This document shows positions 55,529-64,000 of a stretch of 64,000 nt of DNA, piece by piece. This DNA comes from Engelhardtia mirabilis (lineage in GTDB: Bacteria; Planctomycetota; UBA1135; GCA-002686595). The notes beneath the pieces are model-generated. The model searched no databases, had not been told where the DNA came from, and saw nothing but the letters and a program-made list of their open reading frames with translations. Within the stretch, counting starts at the first letter, position 1, and every line of letters starts with the position of its first letter. Made by a program: the position numbers and the translations under genes. The DNA lies in the NCBI GenBank assembly GCA_007751255.1, contig CP036296.1, forward strand, positions 6,838,110 to 6,902,109, read 5' to 3'.

Positions 55529-56776
55529 ATGGGCACCCGCGATCTCGAGCGTGAGTTGGCCGTCGACCCGGCGACGGCTCACCGACTCGTCGCGCCAGCC
55601 CCGGTGGGCACCTCGCTCTACGTCCACTTCCCCTATTGCGCGGCGAAGTGCACCTACTGCGACTTCTACTCCCTGCCTGGAGAGGGACATGATGCCGACG
55701 GAGCTCTGGCGCTGCTGTTGCGTGAGGCCGAGGTGCGTCAGCCGACATCGCCCTGCACGGTCTTCCTCGGGGGCGGCACGCCGAGCTACCACTCGGCGCA
55801 GGCTTTGGTCGGATTCCTGAACGCCCTCGACGGGCTGACTGGCTTTCGCGCCTCGGCGCAGGAGGTCACGATCGAATGCAATCCGGAGAGTCTCGACGAG
55901 ACCAAGGTGGAAGCGCTGCTGCGCGCCGGCGTGACGCGGATCTCGATCGGCGTGCAGTCGCTCCAGCCGGCGATCCTCGAGCGCTTCGGTCGCGTGCATT
56001 CGGTCGAGCAGAGCTTCGCCGCCGTGCGGGCGGCGCGTTCCGCGGGCTGCGACCGACTCAGTGTCGACTTGATCTACGCGGCGCCGGGCCAGACCCCGGC
56101 GGCCTGGCGCTCGGACCTCGAGCGCGTGCTCGAGCTCGGGACCGACCACCTGTCGGCCTACAACCTCACCTTCGAAGAGGGCACCGCCCTCGATCGCGAG
56201 CGGCGCGCAGGGTCGGTCGAACCGCTGACCGAGGACGACGAGCTCGAGATGTTCTGGGCCACTCGCGAGTTGGCGGTCGCCGCCGGCCTGGAGGCCTACG
56301 AGATCTCGAACTTCGCGCGGCCGGAACAGGTTTGTGCCCACAACCTCGCTTACTGGCGGGGGGACGACTACGTGGGCATCGGTCCGTCGGCCGTCAGCCG
56401 GGCCGGAGACCACCGCTTCGGCAATCCGAGGCACCTGGGGCAATGGACCGCAAGGGTCCGCGCAGGCGAGCCGACCATGGGCTGGGCCGAGCGCCTCGAC
56501 CGGGGCACTCGGCTGGGCGAGGCCTGGTGGCTCGGGCTGCGCTTGGCGGAGGGCGTGGATCCCGCCGAGGCCCGGCGCCGAGCCGATTGGCGGGAGTCCG
56601 ACCCCGCGCTGGAGCTGGCCCGCCGATTCGTCTCGCAGGGCTTGGTCGAGGCCCGCGACGAGGGGCGGGCCGCTCCGCGCTACGGCCTCACGCCCCGCGG
56701 CCTGCCCCTGGCGGACGGGGTCGCGCGCGCCTTCCTCGACCTGGGCGATCCCGAACTCTTCGGATTCCAGGACTGA
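55529..56776 (+). CDS. hemW: HemW-like radical SAM protein
   Basis: A 415-residue radical SAM protein of the HemW/coproporphyrinogen III oxidase-like family. HFPYCAAKCTYCDF carries the CxxxCxxC [4Fe-4S] motif at the N-terminus. Next are FLGGGTPSYHSAQAL, EVTIECNPESLDETKVE, GVTRISIGVQSLQPAILERF, SVDLIYAAPGQTPAAWR and a C-terminal HemN-C-like region. HemW is now known as a haem chaperone for respiratory enzymes rather than an oxidase. TAGGA precedes the ATG at a good distance. It leads a rightward run into pyrF. Confidence 0.92.
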   Translation: MGTRDLERELAVDPATAHRLVAPAPVGTSLYVHFPYCAAKCTYCDFYSLPGEGHDADGALALLLREAEVRQPTSPCTVFLGGGTPSYHSAQALVGFLNALDGLTGFRASAQEVTIECNPESLDETKVEALLRAGVTRISIGVQSLQPAILERFGRVHSVEQSFAAVRAARSAGCDRLSVDLIYAAPGQTPAAWRSDLERVLELGTDHLSAYNLTFEEGTALDRERRAGSVEPLTEDDELEMFWATRELAVAAGLEAYEISNFARPEQVCAHNLAYWRGDDYVGIGPSAVSRAGDHRFGNPRHLGQWTARVRAGEPTMGWAERLDRGTRLGEAWWLGLRLAEGVDPAEARRRADWRESDPALELARRFVSQGLVEARDEGRAAPRYGLTPRGLPLADGVARAFLDLGDPELFGFQD

Positions 56777-56836
56777 TCGACGGAGTCTCGTCGCGGGCGT
56801 CGAGCTGCGACTGCGGCGCGGCCATAATCGACGCTC

Positions 56837-57733
56837 ATGAACTTCTCCGACCGCCTCGCAGGGGCCGTCGAGCGCACCGGCAATCCGGTGCTGCTCGGAA
56901 TCGATCCGCACTTGGACCTGTTGCCGGAAGAGTTCGCGGTGGCCCGCGACCGCTCGGCACGGCGAGTCGACCGCGCCAAGGCGGTGGCGCGCTTCTGCCT
57001 CGAGCTGGTCGAGCTCGCCAAGGGCCGGGTTCCGGCGGTGAAGCCCCAGGCGGCCTTCTTCGAAGAGCTCGGCGCCGACGGTGTCGCGGCCTTCGAGGAG
57101 GTCGTGGACGCCGCCCGCGACGCGAGCCTGCTGGTCGTCGGTGACGTCAAGCGGGGCGACATCGCCAGCACGGCGGCCGCCTACGCCCGCGCTCACCTGG
57201 CCGAGAACGGTGGGGGGCGCTGCGACGCCATCACCGTCAGCCCCTACCTGGGCGCGGACTCCCTGGAGCCATTCATCGAGGCGGCCGACGCCAACGAGGG
57301 CGGCCTCTTCGTCCTGGTCCGCACGTCCAACCCCGGCGGAACGGCCTGGCAGACCGCGGGCGACGTGCCCATCGCCGGCTTGGTCGCCGACCAGCTCACG
57401 GCCTGGGGCGCCGAGCGCCTGGGCGAGTGCGGCCTCTCCAACCTGGGCGCCGTGGTCGGGGCGACCCAAGCCGCGGAGCTCGCCCAGTGGCGCGAACGCC
57501 TGCCCCATGCCTGGATGCTGCTGCCCGGCTACGGCGCCCAGGGTGCCGGCGCCGCCGATGTGGTCGGCGCCTTCCGCTCCGACGGGCTGGGGGCACTGGT
57601 GGCCTCGTCGCGGGGCATCGCCTTCGCCTACGCCAAGGATCCGGCCGGGGCGGCCGACTGGCGCGGAGCGGCCGACCGCGCGCTGGACGCCATGATCGCC
57701 GACCTGCGCTCCGCCGTTCCCCACGCCGGCTGA
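56837..57733 (+). CDS. pyrF: Orotidine 5'-phosphate decarboxylase (type 2)
   Basis: PyrF makes UMP from OMP, the last step of pyrimidine synthesis. At 298 residues it is the longer type 2 enzyme found in actinobacteria and myxobacteria. Motifs are LLGIDPHLDLLPEE, AVKPQAAFFEELGADG and the catalytic VVGDVKRGDIASTAAAYA. Further on are DAITVSPYLGADSLEPFI, LVRTSNPGG and LLPGYGAQGAGA. It begins 60 nt after hemW and ends within 10 nt of bshC, so pyrF and the bacillithiol genes may be co-transcribed. Confidence 0.94.
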   Translation: MNFSDRLAGAVERTGNPVLLGIDPHLDLLPEEFAVARDRSARRVDRAKAVARFCLELVELAKGRVPAVKPQAAFFEELGADGVAAFEEVVDAARDASLLVVGDVKRGDIASTAAAYARAHLAENGGGRCDAITVSPYLGADSLEPFIEAADANEGGLFVLVRTSNPGGTAWQTAGDVPIAGLVADQLTAWGAERLGECGLSNLGAVVGATQAAELAQWRERLPHAWMLLPGYGAQGAGAADVVGAFRSDGLGALVASSRGIAFAYAKDPAGAADWRGAADRALDAMIADLRSAVPHAG

Positions 57734-57740
57734 GGTGGTC

Positions 57741-59396
57741 GTGGGACTGACCCTCGAACACCTGCCCGCGGACGTCCTCGGTCTCTCGGCCCTGTCCCGC
57801 GCGGTGCTGGCGGACCGGCCGCGGCCGCAGGCGTTGGGTGGCCTCCCGGTGCCGGCGCGCCTCGAGCACTTCGATCCGGCCACGGCCTGCGCCGACTCGA
57901 CCTTCCTGGAGCGCAGCGAGTTGGTCGAGCGATTCCACTCCTGGCGCGCACACGAGGGCCTCGACGCCCCATTGCATCCGGCCCAGGCCCGGAGCCTCGA
58001 GCGCCTCTCCGACTCGCGCTCCCAGGTCGTCGTCTGCGGTCAGCAGCCCGGGTTCCTCGGCGGGCCCCTGCTGAACCTCTACAAGGCCCTCCACACCGTG
58101 CGACTGGCCGCTGCGTTGGAGCAACAGTGGTCTCGCCCGGTGGTGCCCCTGTTCTGGTGCCACTCCGACGACCACGACCTGGCCGAGATGGGGCACGCCC
58201 ATGTACTCAACCCGCACCTGGACATCGCGCGGATCGGGCTGCCGGGCATGGGCTCTGGCCGGCGCTCGATCGGAACCCTGGCCCTGGATCGCGAGGCGCA
58301 CCGGCTGCCGGCGCTGCTCGAGCACCTGCGACAGCTGCTGCCCCCCGGCGAGGGGCGGGAACCGCTGCTCGAGGCCTTCTTTCCACGCCACGGGGAGACC
58401 CTGGCGACGGCCTTCGTCCGTGGTTGGGACCACGTCCTGGGCCACACCGGCCTCCTGATCATCGAACCGGCCGCACTGCGGGAGCCCCTCTCGCGGGCGT
58501 TGGCCCACCTGGTGTCCGGGGATCTCGACGGGAACCTGCGGATGGGCCTGAGGCGGCTGGCTGACCACGTCGGCTCCGCGGACCTCGATCCGGAGCGGGT
58601 TCCCTGGGTCTTCGAGCAAGCCGACGATGGCCGGCGCGCCCTGCGCTGGTCGAACGGCGCTTATCGCTACGACGGCGAGGTCGGGGGTCGAACCGGCTTC
58701 GAGTTGGCCGCTCGAATCGTCGACCAACCGGGGCGCTGGAGCGCGGGTGTCCTGACTCGCCCTCTGGTCCAGGACCTCTGCCTACCTGTCGCCGCCTATG
58801 TGGGCGGTTGGGGCGAACTTGGCTACCACGCCCCACTGGCAGAGATCCGCACCGCCTCCGCAAGCCCCTTGACACCCTTTTGCCACCGACTTGCTGCAAC
58901 TTTGGTCGATCCGACCCTCGGCAACGCCCTGCGCTCGGTCGGGCTGAGCTTGGCTGAGGCGCTCGCAGCCCGGGGGCAGCTCTCGAACCCCGATTCCGAG
59001 GAAGATGCGCCTCCCGTGATCCACAAACTGAGGTCCGTCAACAGCCAGAAGTCCGCCGCACTGAACGAGCTTCGAACGCCCCTCGCCGAGCTCGACCGGG
59101 GTCTGGCCAACCAACTGAGACGCGCCGCCCGCCAGTCGGAGGAGTTGGTCGAGAAGATCGCTCGTAAGGCCGAGCGTGCTGCAGCCAACCGGACAGGCCG
59201 CTCGAACCGACACTTGAGGCGGGTCAACAACAGCCTTTTTGGACGCGATCTGCCCCAAGAACGGCTCTTGACGATCGTCCAGGCGGGCGCGGCTCTCGGA
59301 CTTGAATGGATCGATGAACTGCTGCCGGACATTGAACCACTTCCTTCGGAGCATCTAGGGGTCTACTTTCCGTCGACGGATGTTGAAGGATTCTAG
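57741..59396 (+). CDS. bshC: BshC, putative cysteine-adding enzyme of bacillithiol synthesis
   Basis: BshC adds cysteine to GlcN-malate to complete bacillithiol. The 551-residue protein has the signature SRSQVVVCGQQPGFLGGPLL, then LYKALHTVRLAAALEQQWSR and VPLFWCHSDDHDLAEMGHAH. The middle has SAGVLTRPLVQDLCLPVAAY and YVGGWGELGYHAPL. The C-terminal third is a coiled-coil helix (LDRGLANQLRRAARQSEELV). The start is GTG 57741, with TGAGG 5 nt upstream; GTG 57735 is an alternative. The stop overlaps the bshB1 start by 1 nt. Confidence 0.9.
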   Translation: MGLTLEHLPADVLGLSALSRAVLADRPRPQALGGLPVPARLEHFDPATACADSTFLERSELVERFHSWRAHEGLDAPLHPAQARSLERLSDSRSQVVVCGQQPGFLGGPLLNLYKALHTVRLAAALEQQWSRPVVPLFWCHSDDHDLAEMGHAHVLNPHLDIARIGLPGMGSGRRSIGTLALDREAHRLPALLEHLRQLLPPGEGREPLLEAFFPRHGETLATAFVRGWDHVLGHTGLLIIEPAALREPLSRALAHLVSGDLDGNLRMGLRRLADHVGSADLDPERVPWVFEQADDGRRALRWSNGAYRYDGEVGGRTGFELAARIVDQPGRWSAGVLTRPLVQDLCLPVAAYVGGWGELGYHAPLAEIRTASASPLTPFCHRLAATLVDPTLGNALRSVGLSLAEALAARGQLSNPDSEEDAPPVIHKLRSVNSQKSAALNELRTPLAELDRGLANQLRRAARQSEELVEKIARKAERAAANRTGRSNRHLRRVNNSLFGRDLPQERLLTIVQAGAALGLEWIDELLPDIEPLPSEHLGVYFPSTDVEGF

Positions 59397-60085
59397 TGGG
59401 CGGCATCCTCGACCTGCTCGTGGTGGCGGCCCACCCTGACGATGCCGAATTGGCGCTTGGCGGTGTTTTGGCAGCAAGTCACGCCGCAGGAAGGGCCTGC
59501 GGTGTGGTCGACCTGACCAGAGGTGAGCGCGCCACCCGCGGCAACCCCGAGCGACGGATCGAGGAGGCCCAGCGGGCCGCCGAGGTCCTCGGGCTCGCCA
59601 TGCGGGACAACTTGGCCCTCCCCGACGGGCGACTGGAGGCCACACCGGAAGCTCGGGAGCGCCTCGCCGCCGTGATCCGGACCTGGCGGCCGCGCCTGCT
59701 CGTGGGGCATGGCGCCGGGGACCCGCACCCCGACCACGACGCCGCCGCGAGGCTCACCCGCGAGGCCTGGTTCCTCGCCGGATTGGCTGGTCCCGATGGC
59801 CAACCCGCTCACCGACCCCCGCGGCGCCTGTGCTTCGCGACCCCGCGAGGGCGGCGGCCCGACCTGGTAGTGCCGATCGACGTGACCTGGCTCACCAAGC
59901 TCGAAGCACTTCGCTGCCACCACAGCCAGGTGGAGCCCGGGGCCGACCACCGCCTGGGCGACCCAGACCCCCTCCGCGAGGCCGAGGTCTTCGCCCGCTC
60001 CCTCGGCACTCTGATCGGCTGCGAGTTCGCCGAGGGACTGCTGCTCGACGGACCGACCACTTGCGTCGATCCGCTCCTGCTCTGA
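59396..60085 (+). CDS. bshB1: BshB1-type GlcNAc-malate deacetylase
   Basis: A 229-residue zinc deacetylase of the LmbE/PIG-L family. The pattern DLLVVAAHPDDAELALGGVL carries the metal motif HPDD, followed by GVVDLTRGERATRGNPERR, RDNLALPDGRLE and HGAGDPHPDHDAAARL with the second His site. These match BshB1, which deacetylates GlcNAc-malate in bacillithiol synthesis, better than mycothiol MshB. Starting at GTG in a 1-nt overlap with bshC, it is translated together with it. Confidence 0.92.
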   Translation: MGGILDLLVVAAHPDDAELALGGVLAASHAAGRACGVVDLTRGERATRGNPERRIEEAQRAAEVLGLAMRDNLALPDGRLEATPEARERLAAVIRTWRPRLLVGHGAGDPHPDHDAAARLTREAWFLAGLAGPDGQPAHRPPRRLCFATPRGRRPDLVVPIDVTWLTKLEALRCHHSQVEPGADHRLGDPDPLREAEVFARSLGTLIGCEFAEGLLLDGPTTCVDPLLL

Positions 60086-60128
60086 GCAGCAGCGCCACCG
60101 GCCCGCGCCCGTACAATCCGCGGCTGTC

Positions 60129-60971
60129 ATGCGCCGCATCGCGATCCTCAATCAGAAGGGCGGGGTCGGGAAGACGACGACCACCGTCAACCTCGGCGCC
60201 GCCCTCGCGCGCGCCGGGCGGCGCGTGGCGCTGGTCGACCTGGACCCCCAAGGCAACCTCTCGACCCACCTGGGCCTGGAGATCGAATCGGGCGAGCCGT
60301 CCAGCTACACCGTGCTGAGCGGCGAGACCGACTTCGCGCAGACCCTGCGGCCGACGACGACCGCCGGGCTGCACGTCATACCGACCAGCATCGACCTGTC
60401 AGGCGCCGAACTCGAGCTGGCCACCCTCGACCAGCGCGAAACCATCCTGCGGCGGTCGATCGACGCCTGGGAGCGCGGCGCGATCGAGCGCACCGGCGCA
60501 CCGCCGGCCGAGTACGTGCTGTTCGACTGCCCGCCGAGCCTGGGCCTGCTCTCGCTCAATGCCTTGGTGGCCGCGCGCGAGGTTTTCGTCGCCCTCCAAA
60601 CCGAGTTCCTGGCCCTGCAGGGCATGACTCGGCTGCTCGAGGTCGTCGAGCTGATTCGCGCGCAGCTCAACCCGAGCCTGCAGGTCACGGGCATCCTGCC
60701 CTGCCTCTACGACAGTCGCCTACGCCTGGCGCGCGAGATCCTGGGTGAGCTGCGGCAGTACTTCCCCGAGCAGTGCTTCCGCCGCACCATCGGCACCAAC
60801 GTCAAGCTCGCCGAGGCGCCCTCCTACGCCCAGCACGTCTTCGACTACGCACCGGACTCTTCCGGCGCCCGCGACTACCGCGAGCTGGCCGAGGAAGTCA
60901 TCGGGCAGGAACGCCGCAGTCCCACCGGCGCGAACTCGGCCGCCCGCGCCGCGCAAACCGCCCAGCCGTGA
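60129..60971 (+). CDS. parA: ParA chromosome-partitioning ATPase
   Basis: A 280-residue ParA/Soj ATPase that works with ParB to move replication origins. It has the deviant Walker A KGGVGKTTTT (K10), LVDLDPQGNLSTHLGL as switch I/A', and VLFDCPPSLGLLSLNALVAA as Walker B. The typical C-terminal blocks ALQTEFLALQGMTRLLEVVE and APSYAQHVFDYAPDSSGARDY follow. It is unusually embedded between bshB1 and bshA, about 19 kb from parB. Its stop overlaps the bshA start by 4 nt (GTGA). Confidence 0.94.
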   Translation: MRRIAILNQKGGVGKTTTTVNLGAALARAGRRVALVDLDPQGNLSTHLGLEIESGEPSSYTVLSGETDFAQTLRPTTTAGLHVIPTSIDLSGAELELATLDQRETILRRSIDAWERGAIERTGAPPAEYVLFDCPPSLGLLSLNALVAAREVFVALQTEFLALQGMTRLLEVVELIRAQLNPSLQVTGILPCLYDSRLRLAREILGELRQYFPEQCFRRTIGTNVKLAEAPSYAQHVFDYAPDSSGARDYRELAEEVIGQERRSPTGANSAARAAQTAQP

Positions 60972-62065
60972 GCGGTGCCGAGCCGCCCCTGCGACTGGCA
61001 CTGCTGTGCCGCGGTGGGCACGGGGGATCGACGGTCGCCGCGACGGAGCTCGCCGCCGCCCTGTGCCGCCGCGGTCACCGGGTCGACCTCTTCGTGCAAG
61101 AGGCCCTCGGACGCCCGCCGGCCCGTCCGGCGCTCGGACTCTCGATCCTGGCGGTCGGCAGCGAACCGCGCGCCCTGGTCGACGCGGCCCTGACCCGCGC
61201 GGGCCGCCGCGGCTACGACGCGCTTCACGCCCACTACGCCCGGCCCCTGGCCGAGTGCGCCACGGCGATCGCCGACCGCTCCTTGGCCCTCGGACCTCGC
61301 CCCCGGACCCTCGTCACCCTCCACGGCACCGACCTCACCGGTGTGCTCGGGCCGAGTGCTCCGCTGGGCTCGGGCGCCCGCCTCGCGGCTGCTCTGGGGC
61401 GCGTGGACGAGGTCACTTGCGTTGGCGAGGACCTGGCCTCGCGCCTCCACGCTCTGCCCGGCGAACGGGTCCGCGTCTCCGTGATCCACGGCGGCATCGA
61501 CCTCGAGACCTGGCGCCCGGGGCAGCGCCAGGAAGGCCCAGAGCTGGTCCATGTGAGCACTATCCGACCTCTAAAGCGTGTCCCCGCACTGGTCGAGGCC
61601 TTCGCCACAGCTTGGCGCGGGTGCGCGAGGCCGCCCTTGCGCCTGAGAATCGTCGGTGAGGGCCCCGAGCTGGAGCTCGCTCGCGCCGTCGCGGGTGACC
61701 GGGGCCTGACGGACTCCGTGATCTTCGAGGGAGCCATCCCTGCGACCCCGGACCTCTACCGAGGTGCTCGGGCGGTGGTTTCGTGGAGTCGCGAGGAGTC
61801 CTTCGGCCTCAGCCTGCTCGAGGGACTGGCCTGCGGCGTGCCTGTTATCGCCCCGCAGCTCGGAGGCCCGGCCGAGCTCGTCGGCACCTCGTCAGCGGGT
61901 AGCCTGGTCGCCGACGCAGCCGCCCTGACCGAGGCCATCGCTCGCGCTGCCAGCCCCCCCTCGACAACGCTCCGCCGCGCAGCGAGGTCCCGGGCCGAGC
62001 GCTTCCCCATCGAGTCAACCGCCCGACGTTACGAGGAACTCTACCGCCAGAAGGTGCCCCTTTGA
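60968..62065 (+). CDS. bshA: BshA-type glycosyltransferase of bacillithiol synthesis
   Basis: A 365-residue GT-B glycosyltransferase. BshA joins GlcNAc to malate, the first step. Family-like features are GGHGGSTVAATELAAALCRR, ALHAHYARPLAECA, LVTLHGTDLTGVLG, VIHGGIDLETWRP, LVHVSTIRPLKRVPALVEAF and ESFGLSLLEGLACGVPVIAP. The HYARPL and LHGTDLT blocks and the presence of bshB1 and bshC support BshA over other GT4 enzymes. It overlaps parA and the cysteine desulfurase gene by 4 nt each, so the three are tightly coupled. Confidence 0.88.
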   Translation: MSGAEPPLRLALLCRGGHGGSTVAATELAAALCRRGHRVDLFVQEALGRPPARPALGLSILAVGSEPRALVDAALTRAGRRGYDALHAHYARPLAECATAIADRSLALGPRPRTLVTLHGTDLTGVLGPSAPLGSGARLAAALGRVDEVTCVGEDLASRLHALPGERVRVSVIHGGIDLETWRPGQRQEGPELVHVSTIRPLKRVPALVEAFATAWRGCARPPLRLRIVGEGPELELARAVAGDRGLTDSVIFEGAIPATPDLYRGARAVVSWSREESFGLSLLEGLACGVPVIAPQLGGPAELVGTSSAGSLVADAAALTEAIARAASPPSTTLRRAARSRAERFPIESTARRYEELYRQKVPL

Positions 62066-63243
62066 CCCGCCGTGTCTACCTCGATCACAACGCGACGACG
62101 CCCCTGAGACCGGAGGTTCGCGAGTTCTGGATCGAACTGGTCGACCGCGGCCTCGGCAACCCGTCGAGCCTCCACGCCGCGGGACGCGAAGCTCGCCAAC
62201 TGGTCGACGAGGCGCGCGAACGGTTAGCAGCGTGCCTCCAAGTGCATGAGGACGGGGTGATCTTCACGTCGGGAGGCACCGAGGCCGACAACCTCGCCCT
62301 GTTCGGCTGCGTGGAATTCGACACCCGAGGCCGCGGACTGGCCACGTCAACCATCGAGCACTCCGCCGTCCTGGAGCCGGCGGCAGAACTCGCCCGTCGT
62401 GGCCGACCGTGGATTCGCCTGCCCTGCGACGAGCAGGGCCGGGTCGAAGCCGACGTCGTGGCCGCAGCCGCCCGCCAGCAGACCTGCCTGGTCAGTGTGA
62501 TCGCCGCCAGCAACGAGCTGGGAACGCTCCAGGACGTAGCCGCCCTGGCGCAAGCCACTCACGAGGCCTCGGAGGGTCGTGCTCGATTCCACACCGACGC
62601 CGTCCAGGCCGTCGGCCGCATCCCGATCGACCTCGACGGTTGGGAGGTCGATATGGCCACCATGTCCCCACACAAGCTCGGCGGACCGGTCGGGGTGGGG
62701 ATCCTGGTCGTCACGCGTGGCACTCGACTGGCTCCGCGCGCCCACGGTGGTGGACAAGAGCGCGGCCTGCGACCAGGGACCGAGAGCGTCGCGGCCATCG
62801 CCGCCGGCGCCCTGGCCGTGGAGTTGGCGATCGCGGAACAGCCCACCTATGCAGCGCGGGTCGGCGACCTCGCCGCACGACTGTGGACCGACATTGCGCA
62901 GGCCCTGCCGGGCGCTCGCCTACTAGGTCCCCCCATGGGTGACTCCAGGAGGCTTCCGAACACCCTCAACGTCCTACTTCCTGGTGTCGACGGCCGGGTG
63001 CTCGTCACCCGGCTCGATCTCGCAGGTCTGGAGGCCAGCGCGGGTTCCGCGTGCGCCAGCGGTTCGGTCGAACCGTCGCACGTTCTGGTCGCCCTCGGAC
63101 TCGACGATGAACAGGCGCGCGCGGGTCTGCGACTGTCGCTCGGTCGCACTTCGACGCTCGACGACTGCCAACAAGCTGTGGAGATCTTGGTGAAGACCTG
63201 CAGACGAACGCACGCAACTCGGCCGTTGGACGATCGGTTGTGA
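62062..63243 (+). CDS. Cysteine desulfurase (IscS/NifS-type)
   Basis: A 393-residue PLP enzyme that releases sulfur from cysteine. N-terminal VYLDHNATTPLRPEVREFW is followed by FTSGGTEADNLALFG, and the PLP lysine K205 sits in SPHKLGGPVG. The catalytic loop is SAGSACASGSVEPSHVL with Cys331, of the IscS/NifS group I type. It starts at TTG in a 4-nt overlap with bshA and closes the run. It could feed sulfur to Fe-S clusters or tRNA thiolation, or deliver selenium; the sequence does not decide. Confidence 0.93.
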   Translation: MTRRVYLDHNATTPLRPEVREFWIELVDRGLGNPSSLHAAGREARQLVDEARERLAACLQVHEDGVIFTSGGTEADNLALFGCVEFDTRGRGLATSTIEHSAVLEPAAELARRGRPWIRLPCDEQGRVEADVVAAAARQQTCLVSVIAASNELGTLQDVAALAQATHEASEGRARFHTDAVQAVGRIPIDLDGWEVDMATMSPHKLGGPVGVGILVVTRGTRLAPRAHGGGQERGLRPGTESVAAIAAGALAVELAIAEQPTYAARVGDLAARLWTDIAQALPGARLLGPPMGDSRRLPNTLNVLLPGVDGRVLVTRLDLAGLEASAGSACASGSVEPSHVLVALGLDDEQARAGLRLSLGRTSTLDDCQQAVEILVKTCRRTHATRPLDDRL

Positions 63244-64000
63244 ACAAGTGCCCTCGCGCACCTTCACAAGTCGTTGACCGATGTGCGCGTCGCGCATGTA
63301 ATGAGCGGCCGCTCCACCGCACAGGTGGCGCGACATTCCTGCCGACATCTCCGACTCCAGGACGATCCGAGTGCCCCCCACAGCGCCGCCCTGCAAAGGG
63401 CTTCTCCCCCTAGCGACGATCGCGGCGAGCACGGCTCGCGCGGCGGTCGACGCGCCGTGCGGAGGCACGGCACCTAGGCGCTACTCGGACGATCGCGACC
63501 GCTCTGGAACTGATTCGCGCAAGAACTCTCGGGATCGCCGTCAGAGCTCGGCCGACGAGCATCGTCTCGTCGGCGGCGTTCGGCGTCCTCTGGTCGGCAG
63601 CCTGCGTCCTCTGGTCGGCAGCCTGCGCCCTCTGGTCGGCAGCCTGCGCCCTCTGGTCGGCAGCCTGCGCCCTCTGGTCGGCAGCCTGCGCCCTCTGGTC
63701 GGCAGCCTGCGCCCTCTGGTCGGCAGCCTGCGCCCTCTGGTCGGCAGCCTCCTGTGCCAGACCGATGTCCGGGACCCGCTCGCTGCGTTCCCGGGTCGTA
63801 CCGAAGCCGTCTTCGAACCGCCGGGTCGATCCAAGCCGGATCGATCCTGGTTGCAGCCCGTCGGGGTCGCAGCCGGGGTTCGGACCGGCGGCTGATCTGA
63901 CCGGGCCTCGAGTGGCCCGAAAGCCCGCTGGGCCCAGTTGTGGGTCCGCTCCGTCCGCTCCCGGCACCACCGCCGGAGTCCTAGGGGGACAGTCGCGTCG
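63244..64000. other. Terminal 757 bp without a supported gene
   Basis: Apart from the tandem repeat at 63587-63750 I see no supported feature. Frames are open on both strands over the repeat, one encoding a (AADQRAQ)n-like peptide on the minus strand and another (RPLVGSL)n on the plus strand; neither has a ribosome site or domain. The window ends before any following gene is clear. Confidence 0.45.
63587..63750. repeat. 21-bp tandem repeat, seven full copies plus a partial
   Basis: CCTCTGGTCGGCAGCCTGCG plus one base (t or c) repeats without gaps from 63587 to 63733, with a 17-nt partial eighth copy to 63750. Only the first copy differs (t at the last position). The unit is a multiple of 3, so any frame across it yields heptad repeats. 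There are no unique spacers, so this is not a CRISPR array. Confidence 0.93.

Noticed and set aside
63587-63750. CRISPR array
   Set aside because: Direct repeats follow each other without unique spacers, and no cas gene is nearby.
63371-63970. Open frames on both strands across the tandem repeat
   Set aside because: Both owe their length to the 21-bp repeat, which lacks stops in any frame; no start context or domain.

Overview
The window is high-GC DNA packed with long genes. I read it as a chromosome segment of a Planctomycetota-like bacterium. The hints are secreted proteins combining beta-propeller repeats with CXXCH haem motifs, DUF1570-type secreted proteins with HExxH, an ECF-type sigma factor beside a Ser/Thr kinase, a flagellar operon, and ParA and ParB encoded far apart. 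This assignment is inference; there is no rRNA or other phylogenetic marker here except gyrA. I see no tRNA, rRNA or CRISPR array.

Layout. 0-6 kb is a leftward flagellar hook/rod operon (fliK-flgD-flgE-flgF-flgG-flgA), split between flgE and flgF by a repeat-rich 436-bp gap. 6.4-13 kb holds a large secreted YVTN/cytochrome-c-like protein, rpiA and feoAB. 13-21 kb has a DsbD-type reductase whose thioredoxin active site is interrupted by an in-frame UGA (a probable selenocysteine), then murJ, yqeY and gyrA. 21-39.6 kb carries secreted and membrane proteins, two secreted peptidase-like proteins, an M48 protease, cystathionine beta-synthase, a family 2 glycosyltransferase, an acyltransferase and a cyclophilin. 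40-45.3 kb has parB with a parS site, a phosphoesterase, an HPr-domain protein, a sigma-70 factor, and a short SelW/Rdx selenoprotein with a well-formed SECIS hairpin that ordinary ORF calling misses. 46.3-52.7 kb is a Ser/Thr kinase gene cut by an IS21-family element (istA, istB, 5-bp target duplication) next to its likely partner ECF sigma factor. 53-55.4 kb is a large secreted repeat protein. 55.5-63.2 kb is a rightward run hemW, pyrF, bshC, bshB1, parA, bshA, cysteine desulfurase. The last 750 bp contain a 21-bp tandem repeat.

Themes. Thiol and selenol chemistry recurs: cystathionine beta-synthase makes cysteine precursors, bshA/bshB1/bshC form a complete bacillithiol pathway, a cysteine desulfurase closes that operon, and two proteins appear to use UGA-encoded selenocysteine in CxxC-like redox motifs (UVNC in the DsbD homologue, CVRU in the SelW homologue). 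The selenocysteine machinery (selA, selB, selC, selD) is not in this window and must lie elsewhere. A second theme is repeat DNA: a 61-nt perfect palindrome, a 183-nt inverted repeat with 72-nt arms, and a mosaic inverted repeat inside the flagellar operon. Two of these share the core CGTACGGTGCC.
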